Positions 26,635 to 34,455 of a DNA stretch of 64,000 bases are shown one piece after another. The stretch is from Zoogloeaceae bacterium G21618-S1 (GTDB taxonomy: Bacteria > Pseudomonadota > Gammaproteobacteria > Burkholderiales > Rhodocyclaceae), in contig JAPWHF010000001.1 of NCBI GenBank assembly GCA_027214125.1, positions 62,001 to 126,000 on the forward strand, written 5' to 3'. Positions within the stretch are counted from its first letter, which is position 1; each line of letters starts with the position of its first letter. The notes beneath the pieces are model-generated. The model was not told the origin of the DNA and made no database searches. It saw only the letters and a program-made list of their open reading frames with translations. Position numbers and translations under genes: made by a program.

Positions 26635-27555
26635 TCAGGCCTTGGCCGGCGCCGACGAGGGGTAGCGCACCGGCCGAGGAACACCACCGGGCGCTGCCAT
26701 CGCTCGCTGCACCACCAGTACGCTGCCCAGCACCACCACCAGCCCGACCAACGACAGGCCGCGCATGCTTTCGTCGAGCAGCGCCCAGCCGACCAGCACC
26801 GCAGTCAGCGGGCTGAGCAGGCCGAGCGAGGACGCAGCCACCGGCGACAACCGCGCCACGCCGCGAAACCACAGCGCGTAAGACACCAGCGCGCCAAACA
26901 CCGCCAGATAGGCATAACCGGCCAGGTTTGCCGCGCTGAGCGTCGGCAGCGGCGGATCGATGGCCCAGGCCACCGGCGCCAGCATCACACCGCCGAGCAA
27001 CAGTTGCCAGCCGGTGAAAGCCAGCACCGGCAGCTCGGGCCGCCAGCGCCGCGCCAGAAACGTTCCCGCCGCCATGCAGGCCGCACCGGCCAGCGCGGCG
27101 GCAATGCCCACCGGCGACCACACCGCATCGGGCGACAACAACAGCGCCGCCATGCCCAGCACGCCGGCCACGCTGGCCCACACCGCCAGGCGCACCGGCC
27201 GCTGCTGGTCGACAGCCCAGGCCAGCGCCATCACCAGCAGCGGCTGAATCGCCCCCACCACGGCCGCCAAACCGCCCGGCAACCGGTAGGCCGCCACAAA
27301 CAGCAGCGCCTGAAAGACTGCGATATTCAGCGCCGAGAGCACCAGCAAGCGCCCCCAGAACCCGACCGCCGGCAAACGGCGACACCACAGCACCAGCAGC
27401 AGCCCGGCCGGTAGCGCTCGCAGCAAAGCGGCGGTGAACGGCCGGTCCGGCGGCAGCCATTCGGTGGTAACAATGTAGGTGGTGCCCCAAATGATCGGGG
27501 CCAACGCAGTAAGCACCGCGTCGCGCCATTGGCTTTGGGATTGTGTCGTTTTCAT
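26635..27555 (-). CDS. DMT-superfamily (EamA) metabolite exporter
   Basis: The 306-residue protein has ten membrane helices in two EamA repeats (residues about 12-140 and 155-290), with the family motifs APIIWGTTYIVTTEWLPP and GALVSYALWFRGVARLSPVAASSLGLLSPLTAVLVGW seen in part. EamA proteins usually export amino acids or other metabolites. The gene is divergent from a MarR-family regulator with two palindromes in between, so it is probably repressed by that regulator until an effector is present. Confidence 0.93.
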   Translation of the reverse strand: MKTTQSQSQWRDAVLTALAPIIWGTTYIVTTEWLPPDRPFTAALLRALPAGLLLVLWCRRLPAVGFWGRLLVLSALNIAVFQALLFVAAYRLPGGLAAVVGAIQPLLVMALAWAVDQQRPVRLAVWASVAGVLGMAALLLSPDAVWSPVGIAAALAGAACMAAGTFLARRWRPELPVLAFTGWQLLLGGVMLAPVAWAIDPPLPTLSAANLAGYAYLAVFGALVSYALWFRGVARLSPVAASSLGLLSPLTAVLVGWALLDESMRGLSLVGLVVVLGSVLVVQRAMAAPGGVPRPVRYPSSAPAKA

Positions 27556-27560
27556 GGTTT

Positions 27561-27578
27561 TATCTTCATATCAAGATA
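27561..27578. promoter_or_regulatory. Operator palindrome 1 for the MarR regulator
   Basis: TATCTT-N6-AAGATA (18 bases) lies directly before the EamA start. It matches the second palindrome 39 bases away in sequence and length, as expected for MarR-dimer sites that control both divergent genes. Confidence 0.7.
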
Positions 27579-27599
27579 AAATATAGCCTGACACAGAGT

Positions 27600-27617
27600 T
27601 GTCTTGATTTCAAGATA
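27600..27617. promoter_or_regulatory. Operator palindrome 2 for the MarR regulator
   Basis: TGTCTTGATTTCAAGATA is an 18-base imperfect palindrome with TCTTGA/TCAAGA arms. It sits 18 bases before the MarR start and overlaps the likely ribosome-proximal leader, consistent with autorepression. Confidence 0.7.
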
Positions 27618-27634
27618 GTTAACGGAGGCAATCG

Positions 27635-28147
27635 ATGAACGGAAGCCCGTCCAAGGACGCAGTCGACACCATCCTGGCGCAGTGGGGCCGCGAACGGCCG
27701 GACCTGGATCTGGCGCCGATGGGTGTGATCGGCCGCCTCAAGCGATGCTCGGCACTCATGCAGCGCGAGCTCGACACGGCATTCAGCGCCTTCGACATGA
27801 GCCGGTGGGAATTCGACGTGCTGGCGACGTTACGCCGCGCCGGGGCGCCCTACTGCCTTAGCCCCACCATGCTGTTCGCGTCATTGATGATCACCTCCGG
27901 CACCATGACCCACCGCCTGCAAGGCCTCGAAGCCCGCGGCTGGATCGAACGCCTGCCCGACCCGAAGGATGCACGCAGCAAATTGGTCAAACTCACGCCA
28001 GCCGGCTTGGACTTGATCGACAAGGCGGTGGAAGCCCACTTGGAGAATGAACGACGCATCCTCGCGCCACTCGACGCCGAGTCGCTCGACATGCTGGACG
28101 CGCAGCTTGCAGAGTTACTAGCGATTCTGGAACCGCCACGCATGTGA
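27635..28147 (+). CDS. MarR-family transcriptional regulator
   Basis: The 170-residue winged-helix regulator contains the family DNA-binding region (SRWEFDVLATLRRAG, MLFASLMITSGTMTHRLQGLEARGWIERLPDPKDARSKLVKLTPAGLDLI, here noted in part). It likely represses itself and the divergent EamA exporter through the two 18-base palindromes between them. The ribosome site CGGAGG at 27623-27628 supports the start. The stop codon overlaps the start of the next small gene as TGATG. Confidence 0.93.
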   Translation: MNGSPSKDAVDTILAQWGRERPDLDLAPMGVIGRLKRCSALMQRELDTAFSAFDMSRWEFDVLATLRRAGAPYCLSPTMLFASLMITSGTMTHRLQGLEARGWIERLPDPKDARSKLVKLTPAGLDLIDKAVEAHLENERRILAPLDAESLDMLDAQLAELLAILEPPRM

Positions 28148-28437
28148 TGGAATCAAGATTAATGACAAACAAACGCACAGGCGCACAAATGGCTGCAGGA
28201 AAGCTCATTTCCGCCATCCAGAAAGAATGGGGAAATGAGCTAGGCGACGCTATCGCGCAATCGACCGAAAAGGTAATGGACTTGGCTCACGAACTACTTC
28301 AAGAACGCACACCCGAGCGCATGCGTATCTTGCTAAAAAATAGAACTCTCACAGAATATTTGGGAGAACATTGGGTCAAGCACCATCCCTCAACTGAGTC
28401 AGCGATAGCAGCGCTTGAAAAAGAGCTATACGACTGA
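28147..28437 (+). CDS. Unknown small low-GC gene coupled to the MarR gene
   Basis: This 96-residue protein (from ATG 28147; GTG 28144 and ATG 28162 are alternatives) is not a family I recognise. It is predicted to be all-helical and soluble, with KLISAIQKEWGNELGDAIAQ and a charged centre ERTPERMRILLKNRTL. Its DNA is visibly richer in A and T than every neighbour, including runs such as TTGCTAAAAAATAGAAC, and its codons are AT-ending. That suggests recent acquisition. The start overlaps the marR stop (TGATG), and it ends one base before the convergent GST gene. Confidence 0.65.
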   Translation: MESRLMTNKRTGAQMAAGKLISAIQKEWGNELGDAIAQSTEKVMDLAHELLQERTPERMRILLKNRTLTEYLGEHWVKHHPSTESAIAALEKELYD

Positions 28438-28438
28438 C

Positions 28439-29059
28439 TCAGCGCGGCTCCTGCCAGGTGCGGTGCCGCACCATCACCGCAGCAAACAAGGGCGAGGCCA
28501 GCCAGACCTTGAGCCAGCGGCGCAGCGCAAGCAGTCGCGCCGTCTCGAACCACGCGGCATCCACCGCGGCGAACTGGCGCACGAAGGGAAACAAGGCCGC
28601 ATCGGCCAGCGAGGGCGTGTCGCCAAACAGATAGGCGTGGTCAGTCAGGCGCGCCTCGAGATCGGTCAGATGCGCCGCAATCGCCGCATTCCGCCATGCG
28701 GCCGCCGGCTTCTCGGGAAAACGTTCGGCGTACTTGTAGCGGTCAAGCAGCGGCTTGAAGTCGACGTCGTTGCGGGCGATGAGTGTGGCCTGCTCAGCGC
28801 TGTCACCGGCGATCAGCCAGCCGTCCGGGTCGTTCTGCTGCAGCGCCCAGTACATGATGTCCAGGCTCTCTTCAAGCACCCGGCCATCGGGCAATCGCAG
28901 CACCGGCACCGTGCCCTTGGGCGAAATCTCCAGCATCTCTGCCGGCTTGTCGCGCAACACCACCTCGCGCAACGCCACCACCACGCCCGCCTGCCACAAG
29001 GCCAGCCGCGCCCTGATCGCGTAGGGGCATCGGCGAAAGGAATACAGCACGGGTCTCAC
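28439..29059 (-). CDS. Glutathione S-transferase family protein
   Basis: The 206-residue protein has an N-terminal thioredoxin-like domain ([17 protein letters not shown], with CPYAI replacing a two-Cys motif, then [18 protein letters not shown]) and a C-terminal helical domain ([17 protein letters not shown]). The conserved Pro-Val in TVPVL and Glu-Glu-Ser are the glutathione-binding positions. The substrate is unknown. It starts with GTG at 29059, overlapping the ABC permease stop as GTGA, so it is the third gene of the ABC exporter operon. Confidence 0.88.
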   Translation of the reverse strand: MRPVLYSFRRCPYAIRARLALWQAGVVVALREVVLRDKPAEMLEISPKGTVPVLRLPDGRVLEESLDIMYWALQQNDPDGWLIAGDSAEQATLIARNDVDFKPLLDRYKYAERFPEKPAAAWRNAAIAAHLTDLEARLTDHAYLFGDTPSLADAALFPFVRQFAAVDAAWFETARLLALRRWLKVWLASPLFAAVMVRHRTWQEPR

Positions 29060-29817
29060 GGCTTGAGGCGATACCCGGTCTTGAAGATCCAGGCCACCAA
29101 CGCGATGCAGGCGGCGAGGAAAAACACCGTCATCCCCAGGCTCAGCGCCGGGCTCACATCGGCAATGCCGTAGAAGCTCCAGCGAAAACCGCTCACCAGA
29201 TAGACCACCGGGTTGAACAGCGTCACCGTCTGCCAGAACGGCGGCAGCATGTTGATGGAGTAGAAGCTGCCCCCCAAAAAGGTGAGCGGAGTGACGATCA
29301 GCATCGGTACCAGTTGCAGCTTCTCGAAGCCATCAGCCCAGATGCCGATGATGAAACCAAGCAGGCTGAAGGTAATCGCCGTGAGCAGGAAGAACAGCAC
29401 CATCCAGAAAGGATGCTCGATGCGGATATCCACGAACAGCCCCGCCGTGGCGAGGATGATCACCCCCAGAATCAGCGACTTGCTCGCCGCCGCGCCCACG
29501 TAGGCAACCACGATTTCGAGATAGGACACGGGCGCCGACAGCACCTCGTAAATCGTGCCGGTAAAACGCGGAAAATAGATGCCGAAGGACGCGTTGGAAA
29601 TACTCTGCGTCAGCAGCGAGAGCATGATCAGGCCCGGCACGATGAAGCTGCCGTAGCTCACTCCGTCGACTTCCGGAATGCGCGAGCCGATCGCCGCGCC
29701 GAAGACCACGAAATACAGCGAGGTCGACAGCACCGGCGAGATGATGCTCTGGGTCAGCGTGCGCCAGGCGCGCGCCATCTCGAAACGGTAGATGGCCTTG
29801 ATTGCGTAGTAATTCAT
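29056..29817 (-). CDS. ABC-2 type exporter permease
   Basis: The 253-residue inner-membrane protein has about six membrane helices and the ABC-2 signature ([20 protein letters not shown] followed by [13 protein letters not shown]). Proteins of this kind (YadH-like) export lipids, polysaccharides or drugs together with a separate ATPase. The ATG at 29817 overlaps the ATPase stop by four bases. Confidence 0.92.
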   Translation of the reverse strand: MNYYAIKAIYRFEMARAWRTLTQSIISPVLSTSLYFVVFGAAIGSRIPEVDGVSYGSFIVPGLIMLSLLTQSISNASFGIYFPRFTGTIYEVLSAPVSYLEIVVAYVGAAASKSLILGVIILATAGLFVDIRIEHPFWMVLFFLLTAITFSLLGFIIGIWADGFEKLQLVPMLIVTPLTFLGGSFYSINMLPPFWQTVTLFNPVVYLVSGFRWSFYGIADVSPALSLGMTVFFLAACIALVAWIFKTGYRLKP

Positions 29818-30734
29818 TTCTTCACCAGGCTCACGAAGATGTCTTCGAGCGAGCTTTGTGTCGTGTTCACATCCTTGAAACCGATGCCCGCCGCGTTCAA
29901 GTCGGCCAACAGATCGGTGATGCCGGGGTGCTCGCGTTCGGTGTCGTAGGTATAGGTCAGCGCGTAGCCGTCCTCACCGCGCACCAGCGCATAGGCCGCC
30001 AGCGACTCGGGCACCGTGTCGAGCGGCGATTGCAGATGCACGGTCAGCTGCTTCTTGCCCAGCTTGTGCATCAGCGCCGCCTTCTCTTCGACCAGAATGA
30101 TCTCGCCCTTGCGGATCACCCCGATGCGATCAGCCATCTCCTCGGCCTCTTCGATGTAATGCGTGGTCAGCAGAATCGTCACGCCGTCCTCGCGCAGCCC
30201 GCGCACCAGATTCCACATGTCGCGGCGCAGCTCCACATCCACGCCCGCGGTCGGCTCGTCCAGAAACAGCATGCGCGGCTCGTGCGACAGCGCCTTGGCA
30301 ATCAGCAGCCGCCGCTTCATGCCGCCCGACAGCGTCATGATCTTGTTGTTGCGCTTGTCCCACAACGACAACGAACGCAGGATCTTCTCGATATACGCCG
30401 GATTGGCCGGTTTGCCGAACAGTCCACGGGTAAAACTCACCGCCGAAAACACCGACTCAAACGCCTCGGTCGTCAGCTCCTGCGGCACCAGCCCGATCAA
30501 CGATCGCGCCGCCCGGTAGTCATCCACCGTGTCATGCCCGTCGACCGTCACCTTGCCCGACGACGCATTGACCAGCCCGCAAACAATGCTGATCAGCGTC
30601 GTCTTGCCCGCACCATTGGGCCCCAGCAAGGCGAAGATCTCGCCGCGGCGGATGTCGAGATTGATGTCCTTGAGCGCAGTAAAACCGCCCTCGTAGATCT
30701 TGGAGAGATGGGAAACAGAAAGCATGGTCGTCAT
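29814..30734 (-). CDS. ABC-2 type exporter ATPase
   Basis: The 306-residue protein has a Walker A (GPNGAGKTT), a Q-loop region (LVPQELTTE), the signature LSGGMKRR, a Walker B ([12 protein letters not shown]) and the switch His ([11 protein letters not shown]). A C-terminal accessory domain of about 80 residues (from about 225) is typical of the YadG/CcmA-like group. It powers the adjacent YadH-like permease. I start at MTTMLSV (30734); the open frame extends 15 codons further upstream without a good start. Confidence 0.94.
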   Translation of the reverse strand: MTTMLSVSHLSKIYEGGFTALKDINLDIRRGEIFALLGPNGAGKTTLISIVCGLVNASSGKVTVDGHDTVDDYRAARSLIGLVPQELTTEAFESVFSAVSFTRGLFGKPANPAYIEKILRSLSLWDKRNNKIMTLSGGMKRRLLIAKALSHEPRMLFLDEPTAGVDVELRRDMWNLVRGLREDGVTILLTTHYIEEAEEMADRIGVIRKGEIILVEEKAALMHKLGKKQLTVHLQSPLDTVPESLAAYALVRGEDGYALTYTYDTEREHPGITDLLADLNAAGIGFKDVNTTQSSLEDIFVSLVKK

Positions 30735-30888
30735 GGGCTGGGACGATACCAGAGCCGGGCCAAAAACGTCCCGGCACAATCAGTGCGGATTGCGCCGTTA
30801 GTAGCGCTGCTTGATGAAGATGGCCTGCCACCATCGATGCCGGAAAACCGCTCCGCACCGTTCAATTGTGGGCTGCCGACCAAGGCTA

Positions 30889-30942
30889 CGCCCGAAGCAT
30901 CCGCTCCGCGTCCCCGAACCAGCCCCGGTCAGACAGATTGAG
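30889..30942 (-). pseudogene. Short remnant resembling the 3' part of a fructosamine-kinase gene
   Basis: The minus strand encodes LNLSDRGWFGDAERMLRA followed by a stop (TAG at 30886-30888). This matches LNLFGRGYLGQAERMIRG near the end of the intact fructosamine-kinase-family gene at 54049-54960. By eye, 42 of 54 bases are identical. No homology is visible on either side, so this looks like a decayed fragment between the ABC operon and the LysR gene. Confidence 0.4.
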
Positions 30943-30987
30943 ATCGTTGCCGGCAGTCGACCTTGAAGCGCCTGACACACCGAGGCC

Positions 30988-31881
30988 TCAACTCGAACCG
31001 GCCTGATCCAACACAAGATCGAAGAACGCACTGGCCGCCGGCGACAGTGTGCTATTGCGTTTGCGGAGGATGACGATCTTGCGTTTGATCGTCGGACTGG
31101 TCAGCGGAATCCGGCACAGGCCCGGTCGCGCGCCTTCTTCAAGCGTGGAGTTCGGCAAAATGGCGACGCCCACGCCGGCCGCGACGAGCCCGATGGCCGT
31201 CGACAGATGGCGAACCTCGTAGGTGCCGGACAGCTTGATGCCGCGCTTCGCCAGTTGATAGTCAAGAAAGATCCGGTTGGCACTCATGGTGCTGATGCCG
31301 ATCAACTCGGCTTCGTGCAGGTCGGACCACACGATCTGCTTCTTGCGGCTGAGCGGGTGTTCTTCGCGACAGAAGAACATGTAGGGCTCTTCGAGCAAGA
31401 GCGTCTCTTCAAGCTCGACATGACTCTCGGTCGGCAGACCAATGCCGAGCTCCGCCTGCCCATGCAGGACCGCGTCCCGCACCTCGAAGCCGCTGGCATC
31501 GATGATGCGTATGCGGTTGCCCGGATGGGTTTCGGCGTAGCGGCGCATGGCCTTCGGCAGCATCTGCGAGGCCATGGTGGGAATGCAGGCCAGCGTAAAG
31601 TTGCCGCGGCTGCGGCTCGACACATCCTTGAGCCGGCTGACCGCTCGGGTCACATCGCCAACAATGGTTTGCGCCTGAGGCAGGAACTCCCGTCCCACCA
31701 CGGTCAACTCCACGTAGCGTGTTGTACGATCCAGCAGACGCAGGCCAAGATAGGCTTCGAGCTTCTGCAGGCGACGAGTCAGTGCCGTCTGGGTCACATG
31801 AAGATGCTCGGCCGCTTTGCTGAAGCCCCCCAGCTCGGCGATCACGACAAAGGCCTGGATTCCGTCAAAGTCGATCTTCAT
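30988..31881 (-). CDS. LysR-family regulator, divergent from the first PrpF-like gene
   Basis: The 297-residue regulator has an N-terminal winged helix (FVVIAELGGFSKAAEHLHVTQTALTRRLQKLEAYLGLRLL in part) and a C-terminal effector domain (from about residue 90, with GNFTLACIPTMASQMLP). It is divergently transcribed from the PrpF-like gene across 126 bases that contain a 27-base inverted repeat, the classic LysR layout. It probably activates the tricarboxylate/itaconate-type catabolic genes that follow and represses itself; the inducer is unknown. I start at ATG 31881 (MKIDFDGIQAF), the usual family start. Confidence 0.93.
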   Translation of the reverse strand: MKIDFDGIQAFVVIAELGGFSKAAEHLHVTQTALTRRLQKLEAYLGLRLLDRTTRYVELTVVGREFLPQAQTIVGDVTRAVSRLKDVSSRSRGNFTLACIPTMASQMLPKAMRRYAETHPGNRIRIIDASGFEVRDAVLHGQAELGIGLPTESHVELEETLLLEEPYMFFCREEHPLSRKKQIVWSDLHEAELIGISTMSANRIFLDYQLAKRGIKLSGTYEVRHLSTAIGLVAAGVGVAILPNSTLEEGARPGLCRIPLTSPTIKRKIVILRKRNSTLSPAASAFFDLVLDQAGSS

Positions 31882-31907
31882 CTCAACACTCTCAATAAAC
31901 ACCACTT

Positions 31908-31934
31908 ATGCGAGTATAGAATCAATTCTCGCAT
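31908..31934. promoter_or_regulatory. Inverted repeat between LysR and PrpF genes (likely LysR site)
   Basis: ATGCGAG (31908-31914) and CTCGCAT (31928-31934) are separated by 13 bases and enclose a smaller palindrome AGAATCAATTCT. A T-N11-A box fits the left part. TTGCATTTC follows at 31938-31946 and recurs at two other promoters of the cluster. Confidence 0.6.
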
Positions 31935-32007
31935 TTATTGCATTTCCGTCAGATCTTGTCGCGCTCTACCATGCAATCAAACAAGGCATGTGGATGGAGA
32001 CAAGCAA

Positions 32008-33102
32008 ATGGAGAAAATACCCTGTGTTCTGATGCGAGGCGGTTCCTCAAAGGGGCTGTTCTTCCTCGCGCAGGACTTGCCCGCTTCAACGGCAGCGCGC
32101 GATCGCCTGCTGCTGGCGGCCATGGGGTCTCCTGATCTGCGACAGGTCGACGGCATGGGTGGCGGCGATAGCCAGAGCAGCAAGGTGGTGATCGTCGGCC
32201 CGTCGAGCCGGCCCGATGCCGATCTCGAGCACCTGTTTGCTCAGGTGTCGGTGGCGCGCAACTTTGTTGATGTGCGACCCAACAGCGGCAACATGCTCTC
32301 CGGCGTCGCGCCCTTCGCCATTGACGCGGGGTTGATCCCGACGAGCTCACCGACCACCACGGTCCGCGTGCTCAACCTCAATAGCGGCAAGATCGCCGAG
32401 GTCATCGTTCAGACGCCCGGCGGTAAACTGACCTATGACGGTCGGTGCCAGGTCGATGGCGTGCCCGGCAGCTTTGCGCCGATCGAACTGCGCTTTCTCG
32501 ACCCGGCAGGCACCCGCACCGGCGTGTTGCTGCCCACCGGCAAGGCCCGCGAAGAAATCTGCGGCGTTGAAGTCACCTGTATTGATTGCGCGATTCCCCT
32601 GGTGCTGGTCAAAGCCGAAGCCCTCGGCAAGACCGGGCACGAATCCAAAGCCGAACTCGACGCCGATACGGAATTTTCGAATCGCCTGAAAACCATTCGC
32701 CTCGAGGCCGCCAGGCAGATGCGGCTCGAAGACAGCGAGAGCGTCGCCCTGCCCAAGATCGCCATTGTCGCGTCGCCGCGCCACGGCGGCAGCATCGCCG
32801 CGCGGTATTTCTCGCCGAAATGGTGCCATGCCACCTTCGGAATTTCTGGCGCGCTGGCACTGGCCGCCGCATGCCATGTGACCGGCTCGATTGCCGAGGA
32901 CCTGGTCGAGCTCGATGTCCGAAAACTCGGCCATATCATCATCGAACACCCGAGCGGCACGATGGCCTTCGATATCGACATTTCCGAGCACGACGATCAA
33001 GGCATCCCCGTGTTCAGACAGGCCCGCCTGATCACCACCGCTAGGCCATTGCTCAGTGGTGTCGTGCTCGTACCCGAACGGCTTGACCCCCAAGCCGCAT
33101 GA
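32008..33102 (+). CDS. PrpF/4-oxalomesaconate tautomerase-like isomerase, copy 1
   Basis: The 364-residue cytoplasmic protein belongs to the PrpF family (double diaminopimelate-epimerase fold). Motifs are MRGGSSKGLFF, QVDGMGGGDSQSSKV, NSGNMLSGVAPFAI and ASPRHGGSIAARYFSP. Family members shift a double bond or isomerise cis/trans tricarboxylic acids without a cofactor: 2-methyl-aconitate isomerase PrpF, oxalomesaconate tautomerase GalD, and fungal aconitate isomerase Adi1. In this cluster cis/trans-aconitate isomerisation is the best inferred role. Database pipelines would probably call it 4-oxalomesaconate tautomerase, but no gallate genes are present. The start at 32008 has GGAGA upstream; the open frame reaches much further but has no homology there. 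Confidence 0.88.
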   Translation: MEKIPCVLMRGGSSKGLFFLAQDLPASTAARDRLLLAAMGSPDLRQVDGMGGGDSQSSKVVIVGPSSRPDADLEHLFAQVSVARNFVDVRPNSGNMLSGVAPFAIDAGLIPTSSPTTTVRVLNLNSGKIAEVIVQTPGGKLTYDGRCQVDGVPGSFAPIELRFLDPAGTRTGVLLPTGKAREEICGVEVTCIDCAIPLVLVKAEALGKTGHESKAELDADTEFSNRLKTIRLEAARQMRLEDSESVALPKIAIVASPRHGGSIAARYFSPKWCHATFGISGALALAAACHVTGSIAEDLVELDVRKLGHIIIEHPSGTMAFDIDISEHDDQGIPVFRQARLITTARPLLSGVVLVPERLDPQAA

Positions 33103-33162
33103 CGGCGACATCGCCGCACAGCAAGCACAAAAAAACGAAATGGCGTGTGAGGAGACAACTCC

Positions 33163-33258
33163 ATGAACACAACATCAATGCTTTCACATACAGCCCAAAG
33201 GTCCACAGAGATCCGGCATACCAGGCCCACCGGCCTTAACAACACAGCATCGACTTGA
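33163..33258 (+). CDS. Possible 31-residue leader or small protein before tctC
   Basis: An ATG at 33163 is preceded by GAGGAG at ideal distance and opens a 31-codon frame (MNTTSMLSHTAQ...NNTAST) that ends 12 bases before the TctC ribosome site. The peptide is rich in Thr, Ser and Asn and has no hydrophobic segment. It may be a translated leader for the transporter genes or noise. It fills most of the 180-base gap after the PrpF-like gene. Confidence 0.3.
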   Translation: MNTTSMLSHTAQRSTEIRHTRPTGLNNTAST

Positions 33259-33281
33259 ACGACACATTAGGAGGAGCAATC

Positions 33282-34385
33282 ATGACCAAAAACATTACCC
33301 ATCGACGCAATTTCCTGGGCATGTCCGTGGCGCTCGCAACCGCCGCCTTCATCTCGCCCATGCCGGCCATGGCCGACGCGGTCGACTTCAGCGACAAGAC
33401 CATCGAATTCGTCATCCCGTTTGGCGTCGGTGGCGGTTCCGACACCTGGGCGCGCTTCAACGCACCCTTCCTGTCCAAGCACCTGCCCGGCCAGCCGACC
33501 GTGGTCGTCAAGAACCAGCCCGGCGGCGGCTCGATTACCGGCGCCAGCCAGTTCGCCTCCCGCGCCAAGCCGGACGGTCTGTCCATTCTGGGCACCTCGG
33601 GCTCGACGCAGTTCCCCTACCTGCTCGGCGATCCGCGCGTGAAGTACGACTACAAGGACTGGAAAGTCGTGCTCGCCGCACCGACCGGCGGTGTGGCCTA
33701 CATCAGCAGCAGCTTTGGCGTGAAATCGCTGGCCGACCTGGGCAAACTCAAGGGCCAGCGTCTGGTCTACGGCAGTCAGGGCGCCACCTCGCTCGACCTC
33801 GTTCCGCTGCTCGGCTTCCGTCTGCTTGGCCTCGATGTGCAGCATGTGTTCGGCATGAAGAGTCGGGGCGAAGGCCGCCTGGCTTTCGAGCGCGGCGAAG
33901 CCAACATCGACTACCAGACCACCTCGGCCTACCTGAAGAGCTCGCTGCCCATCGTGCAAGAAGGTAAAGCCGTTCCGCTGTTCAGCTGGGGCGCCACCGA
34001 CGACGATGGCAAGCTCATCCGCGACCCGAACTTCCCGGAGCTGCCGCACATCGGCGAAGCCATCGAGATGGTCACCGGCAAGAAGCCGTCCGGCACCGAG
34101 TGGGAAGCTTTCAAGTCCTTCCTGATCGCAGGTTTTCCGGCACAGAAGCTGTTGGTGCTGCCCAAGGGCACGCCTGACAACATCGTCGAGGCCTACCGCG
34201 CCGCCGTGCGCAAGATGAAGCTCGATCCGGAGTACCAGGCCGCGAAAGTCGAGGCACTGGGCGGTTACGAGCAACTGACCGACAAGGCCGGCGAGTCGCT
34301 CTTCAAGGAAGGCACGACCATCGACCCCAAAGCCCGTGACTGGGTCCGCGCGCTGCTCGAGAAAGAGTACAACGCGCGCTTCTAA
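33282..34385 (+). CDS. TctC/Bug-type tricarboxylate-binding protein, Tat signal
   Basis: The 367-residue precursor is the periplasmic solute receptor of a tripartite tricarboxylate transporter. The signal peptide has a twin-arginine motif (HRRNFLGMS, Arg8-Arg9) and ends near MAMADA, so export is probably through Tat. The mature protein shows the Bug family features IEFVIPFGVGGGSDTWAR, NQPGGGSITGASQFA and VYGSQGATSLDLVPLL. It delivers a carboxylate, by context a tricarboxylate such as tricarballylate, aconitate or citrate, to the adjacent TctA-TctB permease. The strong ribosome site AGGAGGAG precedes ATG 33282. Confidence 0.93.
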   Translation: MTKNITHRRNFLGMSVALATAAFISPMPAMADAVDFSDKTIEFVIPFGVGGGSDTWARFNAPFLSKHLPGQPTVVVKNQPGGGSITGASQFASRAKPDGLSILGTSGSTQFPYLLGDPRVKYDYKDWKVVLAAPTGGVAYISSSFGVKSLADLGKLKGQRLVYGSQGATSLDLVPLLGFRLLGLDVQHVFGMKSRGEGRLAFERGEANIDYQTTSAYLKSSLPIVQEGKAVPLFSWGATDDDGKLIRDPNFPELPHIGEAIEMVTGKKPSGTEWEAFKSFLIAGFPAQKLLVLPKGTPDNIVEAYRAAVRKMKLDPEYQAAKVEALGGYEQLTDKAGESLFKEGTTIDPKARDWVRALLEKEYNARF

Positions 34386-34395
34386 CGCTGACCGC

Positions 34396-34427
34396 CGTCA
34401 GGGTAACCACCATCGGCCGCCCTGACG
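34396..34427 (+). repeat. Hairpin between tctC and tctA
   Basis: CGTCAGGG and CCCTGACG form an eight-base stem in the 70-base gap after tctC. There is no T tract. Such hairpins often protect the upstream binding-protein mRNA and lower expression of the permease; that role is inference. Confidence 0.5.
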
Positions 34428-34455
34428 CACCAGCCACTCAATACTGGAGTTTCCA

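Noticed and set aside
32008-33102. Gallate or protocatechuate 4,5-cleavage pathway based on the oxalomesaconate tautomerase-like protein
   Set aside because: No ring-cleavage dioxygenase, oxalomesaconate hydratase or aldolase gene is present, while aconitate- and itaconate-type genes surround it.
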